Shown: in pieces, positions 25,086 through 33,669 of the stretch
Numbering within the stretch: the stretch's first letter is position 1
How the letters are laid out: the number at the start of each line of letters is the position of its first letter
Assembly (NCBI RefSeq): GCF_900116205.1
Contig: NZ_FOZS01000001.1
Location: 558,001-622,000, forward strand
From: Halostagnicola kamekurae
Lineage (GTDB): Archaea > Halobacteriota > Halobacteria > Halobacteriales > Natrialbaceae
Length of the DNA stretch: 64,000 nucleotides
Reading direction: 5' to 3'
Translations under genes and position numbers: made by a program
Notes under the pieces: model-generated
The model's input: only the letters and a program-made list of their open reading frames with translations
The model's database searches: none
Told to the model about the DNA's origin: nothing

Positions 25086-25446
25086 CCACCGACCATTTGC
25101 GCTGCGGTCTGTTTCGCTGGCGGCCGGGACTTCCGAGCCTTCGTTCGTTTCACTCACGAAGACCTCCTCCTTCCCCACCGCTCGTCTCACTCGCTTCAGA
25201 TCAATCGTCGGCTCGCTCGTTCGCTCTGGACCAGTGATCTGCTCGCTCGTTCGCACCGGACCAGTCGGTCAGCCCGCACGTTCGTCCGGTTACTCGCGGC
25301 GCGTATCGGTGTGACCGCCTGCCCTTCCCCGTCTCGTGACGCCCTCAGGTTTTCGGGCGTCACTCGTGGCCACCGTCCTTTGTCTTCACGAATCGAGGCT
25401 CCCCCGAATCGCAACGCCTTACGCGATCGATCCCTGAGATCGGACA
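25086..25446. other. Intergenic stretch with short direct repeat
   Basis: No gene is seen in these 361 bp. Two imperfect copies of a GCTCGCTCGTTCGC...GGACCAG segment (near 25211-25235 and 25242-25266) lie in the middle. Such GCTCGCTCGTTCGC strings are common spacer sequence in haloarchaea. Confidence 0.6.
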
Positions 25447-25926
25447 ATGAGCACGATTCGAATCGTCTGGGGCTCCGCCTCGGCCCCCACGGCGATGGCA
25501 TCCTACGACGCAGCGCTCGCCGAGGCCGGCGTCGAGAACTACAACCTCGTCGCCGTCTCGTCCGTTATCCCGGCCGATACCGCCGTCGAGGCCGTCGGCA
25601 CCGCGCCCGACCTCGGGCCCGCCGGCGACCGACTCACTGTCGTCGAGGCTCGAGCCACGACCACCGGTCCGGGGCGGGTGAGCGCCGGACTGGGGTGGTC
25701 CCAGTCGGCGGACGACGGACCGGGGCTGTTCTACGAAGCGGGGGGTGAGACCGACGGTGAGGACGTCGAGACGCGCGTGCGAGAGGGACTCGAGAGCGGA
25801 CGGGCGCTTCGCGACTGGGACTTCACCGAGCCGCGCGTCCGCGTCGAGAGCGCGCAGGCGGCCGCCGGTACGTACACGACGGCGATCGTGCTGGCGGTCT
25901 ACGGCGACGGCGATCCGATCGTCTGA
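25447..25926 (+). CDS. pdaD: Pyruvoyl-dependent arginine decarboxylase
   Basis: This 159-residue enzyme decarboxylates arginine to agmatine, the first step of archaeal polyamine and tRNA agmatidine synthesis. It is made as a proenzyme that cleaves itself between two serines to form a pyruvoyl group; the site is visible in VAVSSVIPADT (near residue 40). The N-terminal strand RIVWGSASAPTAMASYDAAL and the C-terminal GTYTTAIVLAVYG match the family. It is encoded as a single gene just upstream of a DUF5811 gene on the same strand. Confidence 0.93.
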   Translation: MSTIRIVWGSASAPTAMASYDAALAEAGVENYNLVAVSSVIPADTAVEAVGTAPDLGPAGDRLTVVEARATTTGPGRVSAGLGWSQSADDGPGLFYEAGGETDGEDVETRVREGLESGRALRDWDFTEPRVRVESAQAAAGTYTTAIVLAVYGDGDPIV

Positions 25927-25984
25927 GTTGTCGGAAGCCGAATCCTTTTGACCGCTCGGCCCCATAGGACCGGTAGGACTTCTC

Positions 25985-26389
25985 ATGAACGGAAATACGC
26001 CGTACGCGGGCTTGCCGGGTGTCACTGGGGCTGGAAAGCGTGCAGCGGCGGATATCCCCGAGATCTCGAACACACAAAAACGAACACTTCACCGGGACGT
26101 CTCCCGAATCGCCGCTCGAACGCGGGAGTTCCTGCCGAACGAGTACGTGGTCGATTCGGACATCTCGCAGGGGACCGCCGGGCCCCAAGTGACCGTCGCG
26201 GTTCGGCCGCCCGTCGGACACGCGGTCAGCGCCGGATTCACGCCCGACCTCGAGACAGATCTCGAGGACGCCGCTGACGAAGTGATCGACGCCGACGAGC
26301 GCGACGAAGTCGCTCGCGGGCTCGCGGCCAGCGCCGCGTTGCAGGTCAAACAGGCGCTGAGCAACAACGTGAAACCGACGGCGAGATAG
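25985..26389 (+). CDS. DUF5811 family protein
   Basis: This 134-residue protein matches the haloarchaeal DUF5811 family: NGNTPYAGLPGVTGAGKRAA at the N-terminus, then TAGPQVTVAVRPPVGHAVSAG in the middle. No catalytic motif is apparent and no function is known. It lies 58 bp after the arginine decarboxylase gene on the same strand and is convergent with the DUF6276 gene. Confidence 0.88.
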   Translation: MNGNTPYAGLPGVTGAGKRAAADIPEISNTQKRTLHRDVSRIAARTREFLPNEYVVDSDISQGTAGPQVTVAVRPPVGHAVSAGFTPDLETDLEDAADEVIDADERDEVARGLAASAALQVKQALSNNVKPTAR

Positions 26390-26413
26390 GGATTTCCGAA
26401 CCGATTTTCGCGG

Positions 26414-26821
26414 TTAGTAAAGGAGCTGCTCGAGCTGGTGCACTCGGCGCTCGAGGTCGGTTTCCGGTTCGATCGTCGGGTCCCGACAGAGCCGCTCGAG
26501 CGTCAACAGCGGATCCGTTCCCGCCTGTTCTAGGTCCGCCAGCAATGCCTCGAGCCGATCTCGGTTCCGCGCGAGCGACGTGCACAACTCGAGAGCCAGT
26601 GCGATGCCGACGGCCGGTTTCTGTCGGGTCGGGAACGCCTCGCTGACCGCGGTGACGTCTGCACGCTCGCTCCGGCTCGTCCCGTCGGTTTCCGAACGGG
26701 GACGGACGCGCAGACAGCGCGTACAGATCGTCGCCGTCGACGCTTCTGACGGCGCGTACTCTCTGTACGAATCGGGAACTGCAAATCGAACGACGGGGGA
26801 CTCACATCGAGAACAAACCAT
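26414..26821 (-). CDS. DUF6276 family protein
   Basis: This 135-residue protein begins with a zinc-binding pattern: VCSRCESPVVRF (residues 2-5) and later TICTRCLRVRP (near 32-35), giving four Cys for one zinc. The C-terminal half is helical. It matches haloarchaeal DUF6276, of unknown function. It lies between DUF5811 and the ATPase subunit D gene, a neighbourhood I recall as common in haloarchaea. Confidence 0.85.
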   Translation of the reverse strand: MVCSRCESPVVRFAVPDSYREYAPSEASTATICTRCLRVRPRSETDGTSRSERADVTAVSEAFPTRQKPAVGIALALELCTSLARNRDRLEALLADLEQAGTDPLLTLERLCRDPTIEPETDLERRVHQLEQLLY

Positions 26822-26929
26822 ATCTTGCGTTCGAACGCTGCCGTCGTCCGGACGACCGCGCTTTCGGGCCGTCCTCGAGATAGCGGTCGATCCCTCGGAA
26901 TCGTTGTAGATGAGTGGCCAGCGATGCCG

Positions 26930-27652
26930 TCAGTCGCCGCCCGCTGCACTTCCAACGGGCGGCGTTTGATCGCCTTCGAGGTCGTCTGCTTGTTCGGCTT
27001 CTTCTTCGGCCTTCTCTTCCTTTTCTTCCTGTTCTTTCTTCTCTTTGATCTTCTTCAGGCGGAAGGTCTCCTCGCGTTCTTGCTCCTCGAGTTTCTGTTC
27101 GATGTATTCCTGGCTGCTGTAGAGTTCCGGCAGGAGTTTGAACTCGAGGGCGTTGACGCGCCGTTTGGTCGTCTCGATCTCGCGGAGCATCTTCTTCATC
27201 GCGGTCTCGACCTCGGCGGCCAGGATGATGCTCTCTAAGAGGTCCTCGTAGGCTTCCGCGGCCTCGTCGATGCGCGCGGAGGTGCCCATGATCCCGTAAC
27301 CGCGCTGATCTAAGTTCTTCGAGACGCGGGAGGATTCGATCTGGGGAACGACGACGCCCATGATGTTTTTCGACTCGGTGGTGATCTCCGGGTGTTCCTG
27401 CAGCGCCGCGGCCGCGCCGCGGACTGCGACGTCGCCTTCCATCGCTCGAGCCATGTTGATCGTCTTCTGGGCCCGTTCGTAGTCCTCGGAGAGTTCCCCG
27501 CGGACGTCCTGAGCTTTGTCCAGGATGTCCATGAACTCCATGATGAGGCCGTCTCGCTTCTTCTCGAGCGTGCCGTGGCCGCGTTCGGAGAGCTCGATGC
27601 GCTCCTCGATCGCCATCAAGTTCTTGCGGGTCGGCTTGACATCTTTGGCCAT
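26930..27652 (-). CDS. atpD: A-type ATP synthase subunit D
   Basis: Subunit D forms the central rotor shaft of the A-type ATP synthase, linking the catalytic A3B3 head to the membrane c-ring. The 240-residue protein starts [20 protein letters not shown], has long heptad-like N- and C-terminal helices, and the conserved [20 protein letters not shown] near 165-185. The C-terminal 40 residues are a Glu/Lys-rich tail. No other ATPase subunit is encoded nearby: a PadR-type gene precedes it, so this gene is detached from the main ATPase operon or at least has its own promoter. Confidence 0.95.
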   Translation of the reverse strand: MAKDVKPTRKNLMAIEERIELSERGHGTLEKKRDGLIMEFMDILDKAQDVRGELSEDYERAQKTINMARAMEGDVAVRGAAAALQEHPEITTESKNIMGVVVPQIESSRVSKNLDQRGYGIMGTSARIDEAAEAYEDLLESIILAAEVETAMKKMLREIETTKRRVNALEFKLLPELYSSQEYIEQKLEEQEREETFRLKKIKEKKEQEEKEEKAEEEAEQADDLEGDQTPPVGSAAGGD

Positions 27653-27682
27653 GTTATGGGAGGGTTGCGCTCCCAGTCGGAT

Positions 27683-27696
27683 AACTGTTTACAGTT
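27683..27696. promoter_or_regulatory. Palindrome in the atpD promoter region
   Basis: AACTGT and ACAGTT form perfect 6-bp arms around TT, 31-44 bp before the atpD start codon, where the TATA/BRE of a leaderless transcript should be. It is a candidate operator. Confidence 0.35.
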
Positions 27697-27736
27697 TTGG
27701 TCGTGGGACTCGGAGACGGTGAGTCCCGGTAGCGAA

Positions 27737-27756
27737 CGCCCGCCTGTTGGCGGGCG
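27737..27756 (-). terminator. Strong hairpin after the PadR-type gene
   Basis: CGCCCGCC and GGCGGGCG form a perfect 8-bp GC stem around a TGTT loop, starting 5 bp beyond the stop codon of the PadR-type gene. It has no clear T-tract. It probably separates the PadR-type transcript from atpD or stabilises its 3' end. Confidence 0.5.
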
Positions 27757-27761
27757 AGCTG

Positions 27762-28229
27762 TCACGAGAGAAACGCGTACAAAAGGAGTCCGAAGGCGAG
27801 GTGTTGGACCATCGTCTCCTCGACAGTCGAGTGGACCTGTTCCTCGTTCGCGACGGCGTACTCTTTGGTTCGGATCTCCGAGCGCATCGAGAGGACGTCG
27901 TCTTCCTCGAGCGCGTGGAGTCGAGGGTAGACGGTTCCCGGACTGAGTTCCGTTTCGAAGAGCCGATTCAGGTCCGTGAGCAGCTCTTTCCCGTGTGTTT
28001 CACCGTGCAACGAGATGAGAACGAGCAGTACCTCGTCGAGGTTCTCCTTGACCAGTGTGTCCTCGAAGTGAACGTCGTTGGTCTGGAGAACGTCGTTGAC
28101 TTGCGCCATGAGTTCCTCGAACTCGTGTTCGATATCGACCGGGTCTTCGCGCTCGTTCACTGGCGTTTCGTACGATTCCGACGTCCGTTTTGTCGTAATC
28201 ACTTTCGATAACTTCTCGAGAAGTGACAT
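27762..28229 (-). CDS. PadR-like winged helix transcription regulator
   Basis: The C-terminal part of this 155-residue protein is a PadR-type winged helix: HGKELLTDLNRLFETELSPG, TVYPRLHALEEDDVL and a wing ending TKEYAVANEEQ. The first 80 residues form an extra acidic helical domain starting MSLLEKLSKVIT, absent from minimal PadR proteins. A longer start (eight extra residues, from 28253) is possible. A hydrophobic end (HLAFGLLLYAFLS) is unusual. It lies next to the chemotaxis locus, but no direct link can be shown. Confidence 0.82.
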   Translation of the reverse strand: MSLLEKLSKVITTKRTSESYETPVNEREDPVDIEHEFEELMAQVNDVLQTNDVHFEDTLVKENLDEVLLVLISLHGETHGKELLTDLNRLFETELSPGTVYPRLHALEEDDVLSMRSEIRTKEYAVANEEQVHSTVEETMVQHLAFGLLLYAFLS

Positions 28230-28504
28230 ACTCTCTGGTGGCTCCTCACGCATTCTCGATCACCATGGGGGTTTCGTGGCTGTAACAATCCACTTCCGAC
28301 CCGCTTAATTGGGGTCTCAGGATTGGTCGTTGTCCACGACTAATCAAGCCGAGGAACGGCCACACAATAAACGACAGGGAACCAATCAACACCGATCTAA
28401 ATAATTCAATGATGATGAACTTCATAATAATGGCTATGTTCCGATACCATCACGTGCGAACGGACCGTTCGAGCTGATCGTGTTTCGCATCGAAAACACC
28501 CGGT

Positions 28505-29230
28505 TTAGATGACTCGATCGGAGCTGTCTGATCGTTGAATAGACACCGAACCAGTCCGCGAGTCGACGGTTATCGATCGCCCAATCGAACCGCCGGTATC
28601 CGTTCCAGCGATCGGAATATCGCGGGACTCGAGTGCTGTGCGAGCCGCGGTCACGTTCTGTTCCCCGATCGACTCGCCGTCGTTTTCGAAGTCCATCATC
28701 GTCGCGCCGCCGGCGAGTTTGGCCGTCGCTCGCGAGACGGATCCGCCCAGCGCCGTGAACGAATCGATCATCGCTTCGATCCCGGCGTCCCCAAACTTCG
28801 CGGGATTCGGATCCGGGTTCGAGATTTGCTCGATCGACGGCAGCATGAAATGCAACAACCCGGTGACGGCCGCGGACTCGTCGTGCAACACGACACCGAT
28901 GCAGGATCCGAACCCGCTCGAGCGAAGCGTCTGGTACTCGTTGTGGGCGGTGAGGGCATACTCGGCGATTCCGACTTTGAACGCGGACTCCTCGATGTTG
29001 TCGGCCGGTCCCGGAACGACGGTCGGCGATTCGACTCGGGCGGCCTGTTGAATCGTCATCGGCTCGTCCGATCGGCGGTTGGTCGGCTTGGACGATCGTG
29101 TCTTCGAGGAAAACGTCGTCGAAGCGGATCCGGTAGTCGGTTGGGATTGAGACGAGTCCGTATCCGTTCGAAAGCGGTTTCTCCCGCGTGATTCGAATTT
29201 TCCTGCTCGAGCGACACTATCGTCAGTCAT
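28505..29230 (-). CDS. cheD: Chemoreceptor glutamine deamidase CheD
   Basis: CheD deamidates glutamines on chemoreceptors and, in archaea and Bacillus, works with CheC in adaptation. The core (last 160 residues) has SSGFGSCIGVVLHDES with the catalytic Cys, then LLHFMLPSIEQI with the catalytic His, and TAKLAGGATMMDF. The annotated frame gives 241 residues; the first 57 are Ser/Arg/Thr-rich and disordered. An in-frame ATG at 29059 gives 184 residues, closer to the family size, so the start is uncertain. A TATA-like box (29245-29254, minus strand) is close to the first ATG. Confidence 0.9.
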   Translation of the reverse strand: MTDDSVARAGKFESRGRNRFRTDTDSSQSQPTTGSASTTFSSKTRSSKPTNRRSDEPMTIQQAARVESPTVVPGPADNIEESAFKVGIAEYALTAHNEYQTLRSSGFGSCIGVVLHDESAAVTGLLHFMLPSIEQISNPDPNPAKFGDAGIEAMIDSFTALGGSVSRATAKLAGGATMMDFENDGESIGEQNVTAARTALESRDIPIAGTDTGGSIGRSITVDSRTGSVSIQRSDSSDRVI

Positions 29231-29539
29231 TTGATTTTGGTCCCGAATTTATGCCAAAACGGGCCGTTAGTAGTACAGTAGTGGATCCGTGTGGCAAAAG
29301 GAATCTGGCCGATAAACTGACATATACGGCACTGTTCGCTGTTTGTACATCGCGTCCTCGCAGTCGTCGCGCCGGTCGGGTACCTATCACCGAGCAGGCG
29401 TGGTAGTAGTAACAGCCGAGTCGGTCGTCGGATCAGCTCTCGGAACGTTCGTGGCCGCGAGAATTAAGTACGTGTCTGGGAAACGATTCAGTACGAAAGC
29501 GATTTCAACATCGGTTGAGATCGGGGGTGAATCCAACGT
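29231..29539. other. Divergent promoter region between cheD and cheW
   Basis: These 309 bp separate divergent chemotaxis genes. A TATA-like box for cheD is at 29245-29254 on the minus strand. An AT-rich GAGAATTAAGTA (about 29459-29470) may serve cheW but is about 70 nt before its ATG. I see no coding sequence. Confidence 0.55.
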
Positions 29540-30004
29540 ATGGCAGCAAAAGAGTACGAGCAGGGAGCCGTCGACGAGGGCATCGAGGAGACGAACGAGC
29601 AGGATGCAGTAGACGTACTGGAGTTCGAACTCGATACTGACGGGTTCTGTGTCGAGATCGGCTACATCGCGGAGATCGTAAACTGCGGCGAGTTGACCAA
29701 CCTGCCGAGCACGCCGCCCCACATCGAAGGGGTCCTCAACCTCCGCGAGGAGGCCGTGAAGGTGATAAACCTCAAGCAGCTGCTCGAGGTCGGCGAGGAG
29801 TACGCCGACGAAAAACTCATCGTCTTCAAGCGAAAGGACGGCGCGGATAGTCGGCTCGGCTGGCTCGTCGACGGCGTTCGCGGCGTCCACTCGTTTACCC
29901 CGAGCGAGGTCGAAGCCGGCGGTAATGCGCCGGGCGTCGAAGGCGTTATTCGGCGAGGCGACGATTTCGTCATCTGGCTCGATCCGGCGCGGATGCGCAT
30001 CTGA
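29540..30004 (+). CDS. cheW: Chemotaxis adaptor CheW
   Basis: CheW couples chemoreceptors to the CheA kinase. This 154-residue protein has the paired SH3-like barrel motifs: VEIGYIAEIVNCGELTNLP near 40, HIEGVLNLREEAVKVINL near 65, and LGWLVDGVRGVHSFTPSEV near 108. A 25-residue acidic N-terminal tail precedes the domain. It is transcribed toward cheB, with 64 bp between stop codons. It is the second CheW-type protein in the locus and is of ordinary length. Confidence 0.93.
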   Translation: MAAKEYEQGAVDEGIEETNEQDAVDVLEFELDTDGFCVEIGYIAEIVNCGELTNLPSTPPHIEGVLNLREEAVKVINLKQLLEVGEEYADEKLIVFKRKDGADSRLGWLVDGVRGVHSFTPSEVEAGGNAPGVEGVIRRGDDFVIWLDPARMRI

Positions 30005-30068
30005 GACTCTCACGACCGAACCGACGACTTCTATCGCTGTGTCGTAGCGAACTGACCGAAAATTTCGA

Positions 30069-31199
30069 CTAGTCGTTTCGCTCGTCGGTACAGAGGTCGA
30101 CGATCGCCTCTGGGATGTCCTCGATCGCCAGAACTTGTTCGACCGACCCGGTTTCGATCGCGGCTTTCGGCATCCCGAATATTCGCGAGGTCGCTTCGTC
30201 CTGAGCGATCGTTCGACCGCCCGCATCGGCGACCGCCTTAATTCCGATCGCACCGTCCTGGCCCATGCCGGTCAGAATTACCCCGATCATGTGATCGTCG
30301 ATGACGTCCGCCGCGGTTCGCATTGTCGCGTCGACGGCCGGCCTGACGTTGTTGATCTTGGGCGCTTTCGAGAGGTCGATGTCGATCCGGCCGCGCCGGT
30401 AGCCGGTCACCTCGAGGTGGTAGCCGCCCTTCGCGAGAACGCCCTCTCCGCCGCTTACGGTATCGTTGGAGCCCGCCTCGCGAAACTCGAGGTCCGTCGC
30501 CGCGTCGAGACGCTCGGCGAACGAGCCGGTCAGGGCGTCGGTCATGTGCTGGACGACGATGACCCGAAGATCGAGACTCGCCGGGAGGTTCGCGAGCAGC
30601 GTCTCGACGGTCTTCGGACCGCCGGTCGAGGAGCCAACGAGTAGCGTCGTCGTCTTCGACGACCCGGGTGCGTCCACTGATACGGATCCCGCCCGCGATG
30701 GCTCGCTGCTCGACGCCTTCGATCCCAACGACCGGCCGGTCCCTGTATCGACTCCTCGAGTAGTAGATCTCGCCGTCGAGGTGGATCTCGATCCCGACGG
30801 GGTGCTCGACTGCGAAGCGCCGGCGATTCGCTCGACGACCTCGTCGGCGCGATCCCAGAGCGAAACCGATCGCTCCTTGCCGCCGGGTTTTCTGATGATA
30901 TCGACGACGCCGCGTTCCATCAACTCGAGCGCCTCTTCGGCGTCTTCGTGGACGTGTGCGCTCAAGACGACGATCGGGACCGGGTGTCGCTCCATGATCT
31001 TGTCGACGGCCCAGTGGCCCCCCTGTCCGGGCATCGAGATGTCCATCGTGATGACCTCGACGTCCGTGGTTTCGACGAGTTCGACGGCAGATTCGCCGTC
31101 GCTGGCCTCGCCGACGACGTCGTGTCCGCGCTGCTCGAGAATCTCGGTGAGAATGTTCCGCATGAACGCGGAGTCGTCGACGATGCCAACGGTAACCAT
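30069..31199 (-). CDS. cheB: Chemotaxis response regulator methylesterase CheB
   Basis: CheB demethylates chemoreceptors for adaptation. The N-terminal receiver (residues 1-120) has the phospho-acceptor Asp53 in VITMDISMPG and acidic DDS near 8-10. A Ser/Thr-rich linker of about 60 residues follows. The methylesterase domain has the catalytic Ser in LLVGSSTGGPKTV, the His in VIVVQHMTDALTGSF and the Asp in LTGMGQDGAIG. At 376 residues it is normal. It is the last gene of the parA-like/cheW/cheB operon, 24 bp after cheW. Confidence 0.95.
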   Translation of the reverse strand: MVTVGIVDDSAFMRNILTEILEQRGHDVVGEASDGESAVELVETTDVEVITMDISMPGQGGHWAVDKIMERHPVPIVVLSAHVHEDAEEALELMERGVVDIIRKPGGKERSVSLWDRADEVVERIAGASQSSTPSGSRSTSTARSTTRGVDTGTGRSLGSKASSSEPSRAGSVSVDAPGSSKTTTLLVGSSTGGPKTVETLLANLPASLDLRVIVVQHMTDALTGSFAERLDAATDLEFREAGSNDTVSGGEGVLAKGGYHLEVTGYRRGRIDIDLSKAPKINNVRPAVDATMRTAADVIDDHMIGVILTGMGQDGAIGIKAVADAGGRTIAQDEATSRIFGMPKAAIETGSVEQVLAIEDIPEAIVDLCTDERND

Positions 31200-31223
31200 G
31201 TACGAACGTTCTGAGACCCAGTA

Positions 31224-32336
31224 TTAATACTCTTTCAGTGTTTCCATGAGCGACGCGAAATCGACCAGCGGCACCTGGGCCTGTTCGTCGGCGCGATAGC
31301 CGTGGATGATGCCCTCGAGGTAAGACTCGTCGATCGTGACAAGATCCATCTCGGTGATGTCGTATATCGGCGTGATCGATTCCTCGCTCGCGGATTCGAC
31401 GTGGCTGATGTCGTCGACCCGCACCCCGATTCGGTGTTCGTCCTCGATCTCCTCCTGAACGATTATGTAGTCCCCGCCGGCCCCGTTTTCGTGGCTCGCG
31501 TTCGAGAGGTCGACGATCACCTTCGGGTTCAAGACCGCGATAATCTTGCCCCGCATATCGGTCACGCCGTCGATCGGTTCCGGCGACCGCGGGTACCGGG
31601 TCAGCCCCGACAGCTCCTCGACGGAACTGATGCTCTCGAGGGGGGCGGCGAACAACTCGTCGTTGAGTTCGAAATACAGCAGTTTCGTCTGCTCCGTTTC
31701 GTTCGTTTGCGCCTCGTCTCCGGTAACGAAGTCGACCTCCGTCTTCGTGACCGCCATCCGTTCGCCGGTCGTCACGCCGCCCAAGCCGGCCATCGATCCG
31801 CTCGACTGGTTCGTGTCCGCCTGGGCGGCAGCCTCGGTCGTCGGCCGCTGGTCGTCGACGGACGACTCTGTGTCGTGTTCGAGTTTGGAATTCATGTCGT
31901 TGTATTCGTATACAGTTCCCGCTCCGGAGCCGGTCGATTCGGCATCGGATGGTGACGGGTGGGCTCGGTCGGCTGCAGCGGGGGCGGTGGCGTCTCTCCC
32001 GTCGGGCGAAACGTCGGTATCGTCGCCATCGGACGGACCGTTGTCGTCGCTGCTACTCTCGGCGTCGACGGCAGCACCGTCTCTGTCAGTACCGGCGTCG
32101 ACGCCGGCTCTGTCATCATCGGCGTCGGTATCCGACGGGGCACTTGTACCACCATCTGCATCGGTGGTATCGGCGTCAGTCGCGTCAGCCGTCGACTCGT
32201 CCGGATCGCCCGGAGAAACCCCGAGCTTTTCCGCTTTCTTCCGTTCTTCCGCCGAAAACTTCTCGCGCGTTCGGGAACCAACGTCCGATAGTTGGTCTTC
32301 GAACTGGTCGTCTGGGTCGGGTGTGTCCTCGCTCAT
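31224..32336 (-). CDS. cheW: CheW-domain protein with long acidic disordered N-terminus
   Basis: Residues 200-370 are a CheW domain: LLYFELNDELFAAPLESISS, GVTDMRGKIIAVLNPKVIVD and IGVRVDDISHVESASEESI. The first 190 residues are low-complexity, with Asp, Ser, Ala and Thr repeats (for example DATDADTTDADGGT), and are surely disordered. Such a long tail is not usual for CheW and may tether or space receptor arrays. Its ATG overlaps the stop of the ParA-like gene (ATGA), so translation is coupled; cheB follows 24 bp later. Confidence 0.92.
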   Translation of the reverse strand: MSEDTPDPDDQFEDQLSDVGSRTREKFSAEERKKAEKLGVSPGDPDESTADATDADTTDADGGTSAPSDTDADDDRAGVDAGTDRDGAAVDAESSSDDNGPSDGDDTDVSPDGRDATAPAAADRAHPSPSDAESTGSGAGTVYEYNDMNSKLEHDTESSVDDQRPTTEAAAQADTNQSSGSMAGLGGVTTGERMAVTKTEVDFVTGDEAQTNETEQTKLLYFELNDELFAAPLESISSVEELSGLTRYPRSPEPIDGVTDMRGKIIAVLNPKVIVDLSNASHENGAGGDYIIVQEEIEDEHRIGVRVDDISHVESASEESITPIYDITEMDLVTIDESYLEGIIHGYRADEQAQVPLVDFASLMETLKEY

Positions 32337-33232
32337 GCGTTTACCTCTTTTTCTCGGGTTTGCTCTCGCCGACGGCGAATACCGTCGAGCGACAGCTGTG
32401 TCGCCGCCTCGACGTCGATTCCGAACGTCGGCGGCTCGGTCTGTTCCATGACGAGTCGGACGAGCCTGTCGTAGGTATCGAGTTCCGCGTTTGCGAGCGA
32501 TTCCTCGTAGGCGTAGATCGACCGCTGGTTCTTCTTGGCCCTCGCGAACGCCGCCCGGTGGTCCGTCACCACGCCCTTCTCGCCGAACGTGTCCTCGAAC
32601 CAGGAGACAATCCGCTGGTGTTCGCTCGTCATCTTCGTCGAGTCGACGGTCATCACCGAGGCGAGATAGGAGATGTCGAGTTCGTGCATCATCTCGAGGA
32701 CGTCGTACTGGTCGAACAGCAAGTCGACCGAGTGGGGCATCTCCGTCTCCGGGATCATCGGGATGACGATGTTTTCGCCCGCAGTTACCGCGTTCTTCGC
32801 GTACGGCGAGAAGTCGGGCGGGCAGTCACAGACGACGTAGTGGTACTCGCCTTCGAAGTGCTCTAAGAGCCGTCCGAATCGGTTCCCACCGGCGTCCGCG
32901 GCGTCGAGGGGCGTCTTGTTCCCGTTGTACGATTGGTTCGCGGGAACGAGGTCGAACTCTTCGTGGTCGGTTTCGATCAGCTCTGTCACTCGATCCCACT
33001 CCGATGGGTCCAGCAGCACCTCGTCAAGCGAGAGCGTGTCGAGATCGAAATACTGCTCGCGCTTGCCGAGGTTGGCAGTTAACGTTCCCTGCGGATCGAA
33101 ATCGACGAGAAGGACTTCGAACCCGCGAGCTGCAAGCCCCCCCGCGATGTTCATCGCGGTAAACGTTTTGCCGGTCCCACCCTTCTGCAGTGTGACTGCG
33201 ATCACTTCCGGCGTCTCGTCTGTCGCTGTCAT
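32333..33232 (-). CDS. ParA/MinD-like ATPase of the chemotaxis operon
   Basis: This 299-residue ATPase has a ParA deviant Walker A, VTLQKGGTGKTFTAMN (KGGTGKT at 17-23), the switch region VDFDPQGTLTANLG near 44, and Walker B in YVVCDCPPDFSPYA near 125. ParA proteins position cargo by dynamic DNA or membrane binding. Here the gene is first in an operon with cheW and cheB, overlapping cheW by 4 bp. By analogy with bacterial ParC, which places chemotaxis arrays at the pole, it may position the array; this is inference. The frame is open to 33553, but the added sequence is basic and unlike ParA, and MTATDETPEVIAV is a normal start. Confidence 0.9.
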   Translation of the reverse strand: MTATDETPEVIAVTLQKGGTGKTFTAMNIAGGLAARGFEVLLVDFDPQGTLTANLGKREQYFDLDTLSLDEVLLDPSEWDRVTELIETDHEEFDLVPANQSYNGNKTPLDAADAGGNRFGRLLEHFEGEYHYVVCDCPPDFSPYAKNAVTAGENIVIPMIPETEMPHSVDLLFDQYDVLEMMHELDISYLASVMTVDSTKMTSEHQRIVSWFEDTFGEKGVVTDHRAAFARAKKNQRSIYAYEESLANAELDTYDRLVRLVMEQTEPPTFGIDVEAATQLSLDGIRRRREQTREKEVNA

Positions 33233-33669
33233 TTTTTCTCCGTCTGATCGTGCGCTCGGATCATCCTCGTTTCGTGGTCCATCATCCAACGGCACCCAGT
33301 TACTCTCGCGTTCCAAAGATATGCGAAGTTCGTGTGCTGTTACACGAGAACTGTCAAACGCGACCCGGATAACTGTTCTGGCCCCGCTTTCGACCGGGCG
33401 AAACGGGCCCTCGAGAGCCCCGTCTCGAACCGATCGAGTTCCATTTCGAACCGATCGGCCCCATCTCGGCCCGCTTCGCCCCGACCGTCTCGACGGTGTG
33501 ATCCTCCAGCCTACTGATGGGTCGACGACGAGTAACTCTCGAACGCACCCCACACGCGGCGTTTCAGACCGCTTACCGGCCGATAATGGCGGCTAGGAAC
33601 GTTGTAAGGATATGGTAATTCAGCCAGTAAGCCTAAATCGTTGGTGTTCGACGTACTACGTATCAAGGT
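33233..33669. other. Divergent promoter region between parA-like gene and cheA
   Basis: No gene is seen in these 437 bp. A short direct repeat, CGAACCGATCG, occurs at about 33427 and 33449. Near the right end lies the GCCAGTAAGCCTAAATC promoter-like sequence of cheA. Promoter elements of the leftward operon must lie at the left end but no strong TATA box is obvious. Confidence 0.6.
33623..33639 (+). promoter_or_regulatory. cheA promoter motif shared with the first globin transducer
   Basis: GCCAGTAAGCCTAAATC lies 31 nt before the cheA ATG. An almost identical sequence, GCCAGTAAACCTAAACC, is found at 35750-35766 before the first globin-coupled transducer. The AT-rich half is the likely TATA box and the purine half the BRE. 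Confidence 0.6.

Noticed and set aside
25196-25266. GCTCGCTCGTTCGC repeats as regulator sites
   Set aside because: Such strings are common low-complexity spacer sequence in haloarchaea, and they are far from the next start codon.
33233-33553. A 107-residue N-terminal extension of the ParA-like ATPase
   Set aside because: The extra sequence is Arg/Ser/Pro-rich and unlike any ParA N-terminus, while the ATG at 33232 gives a standard start.
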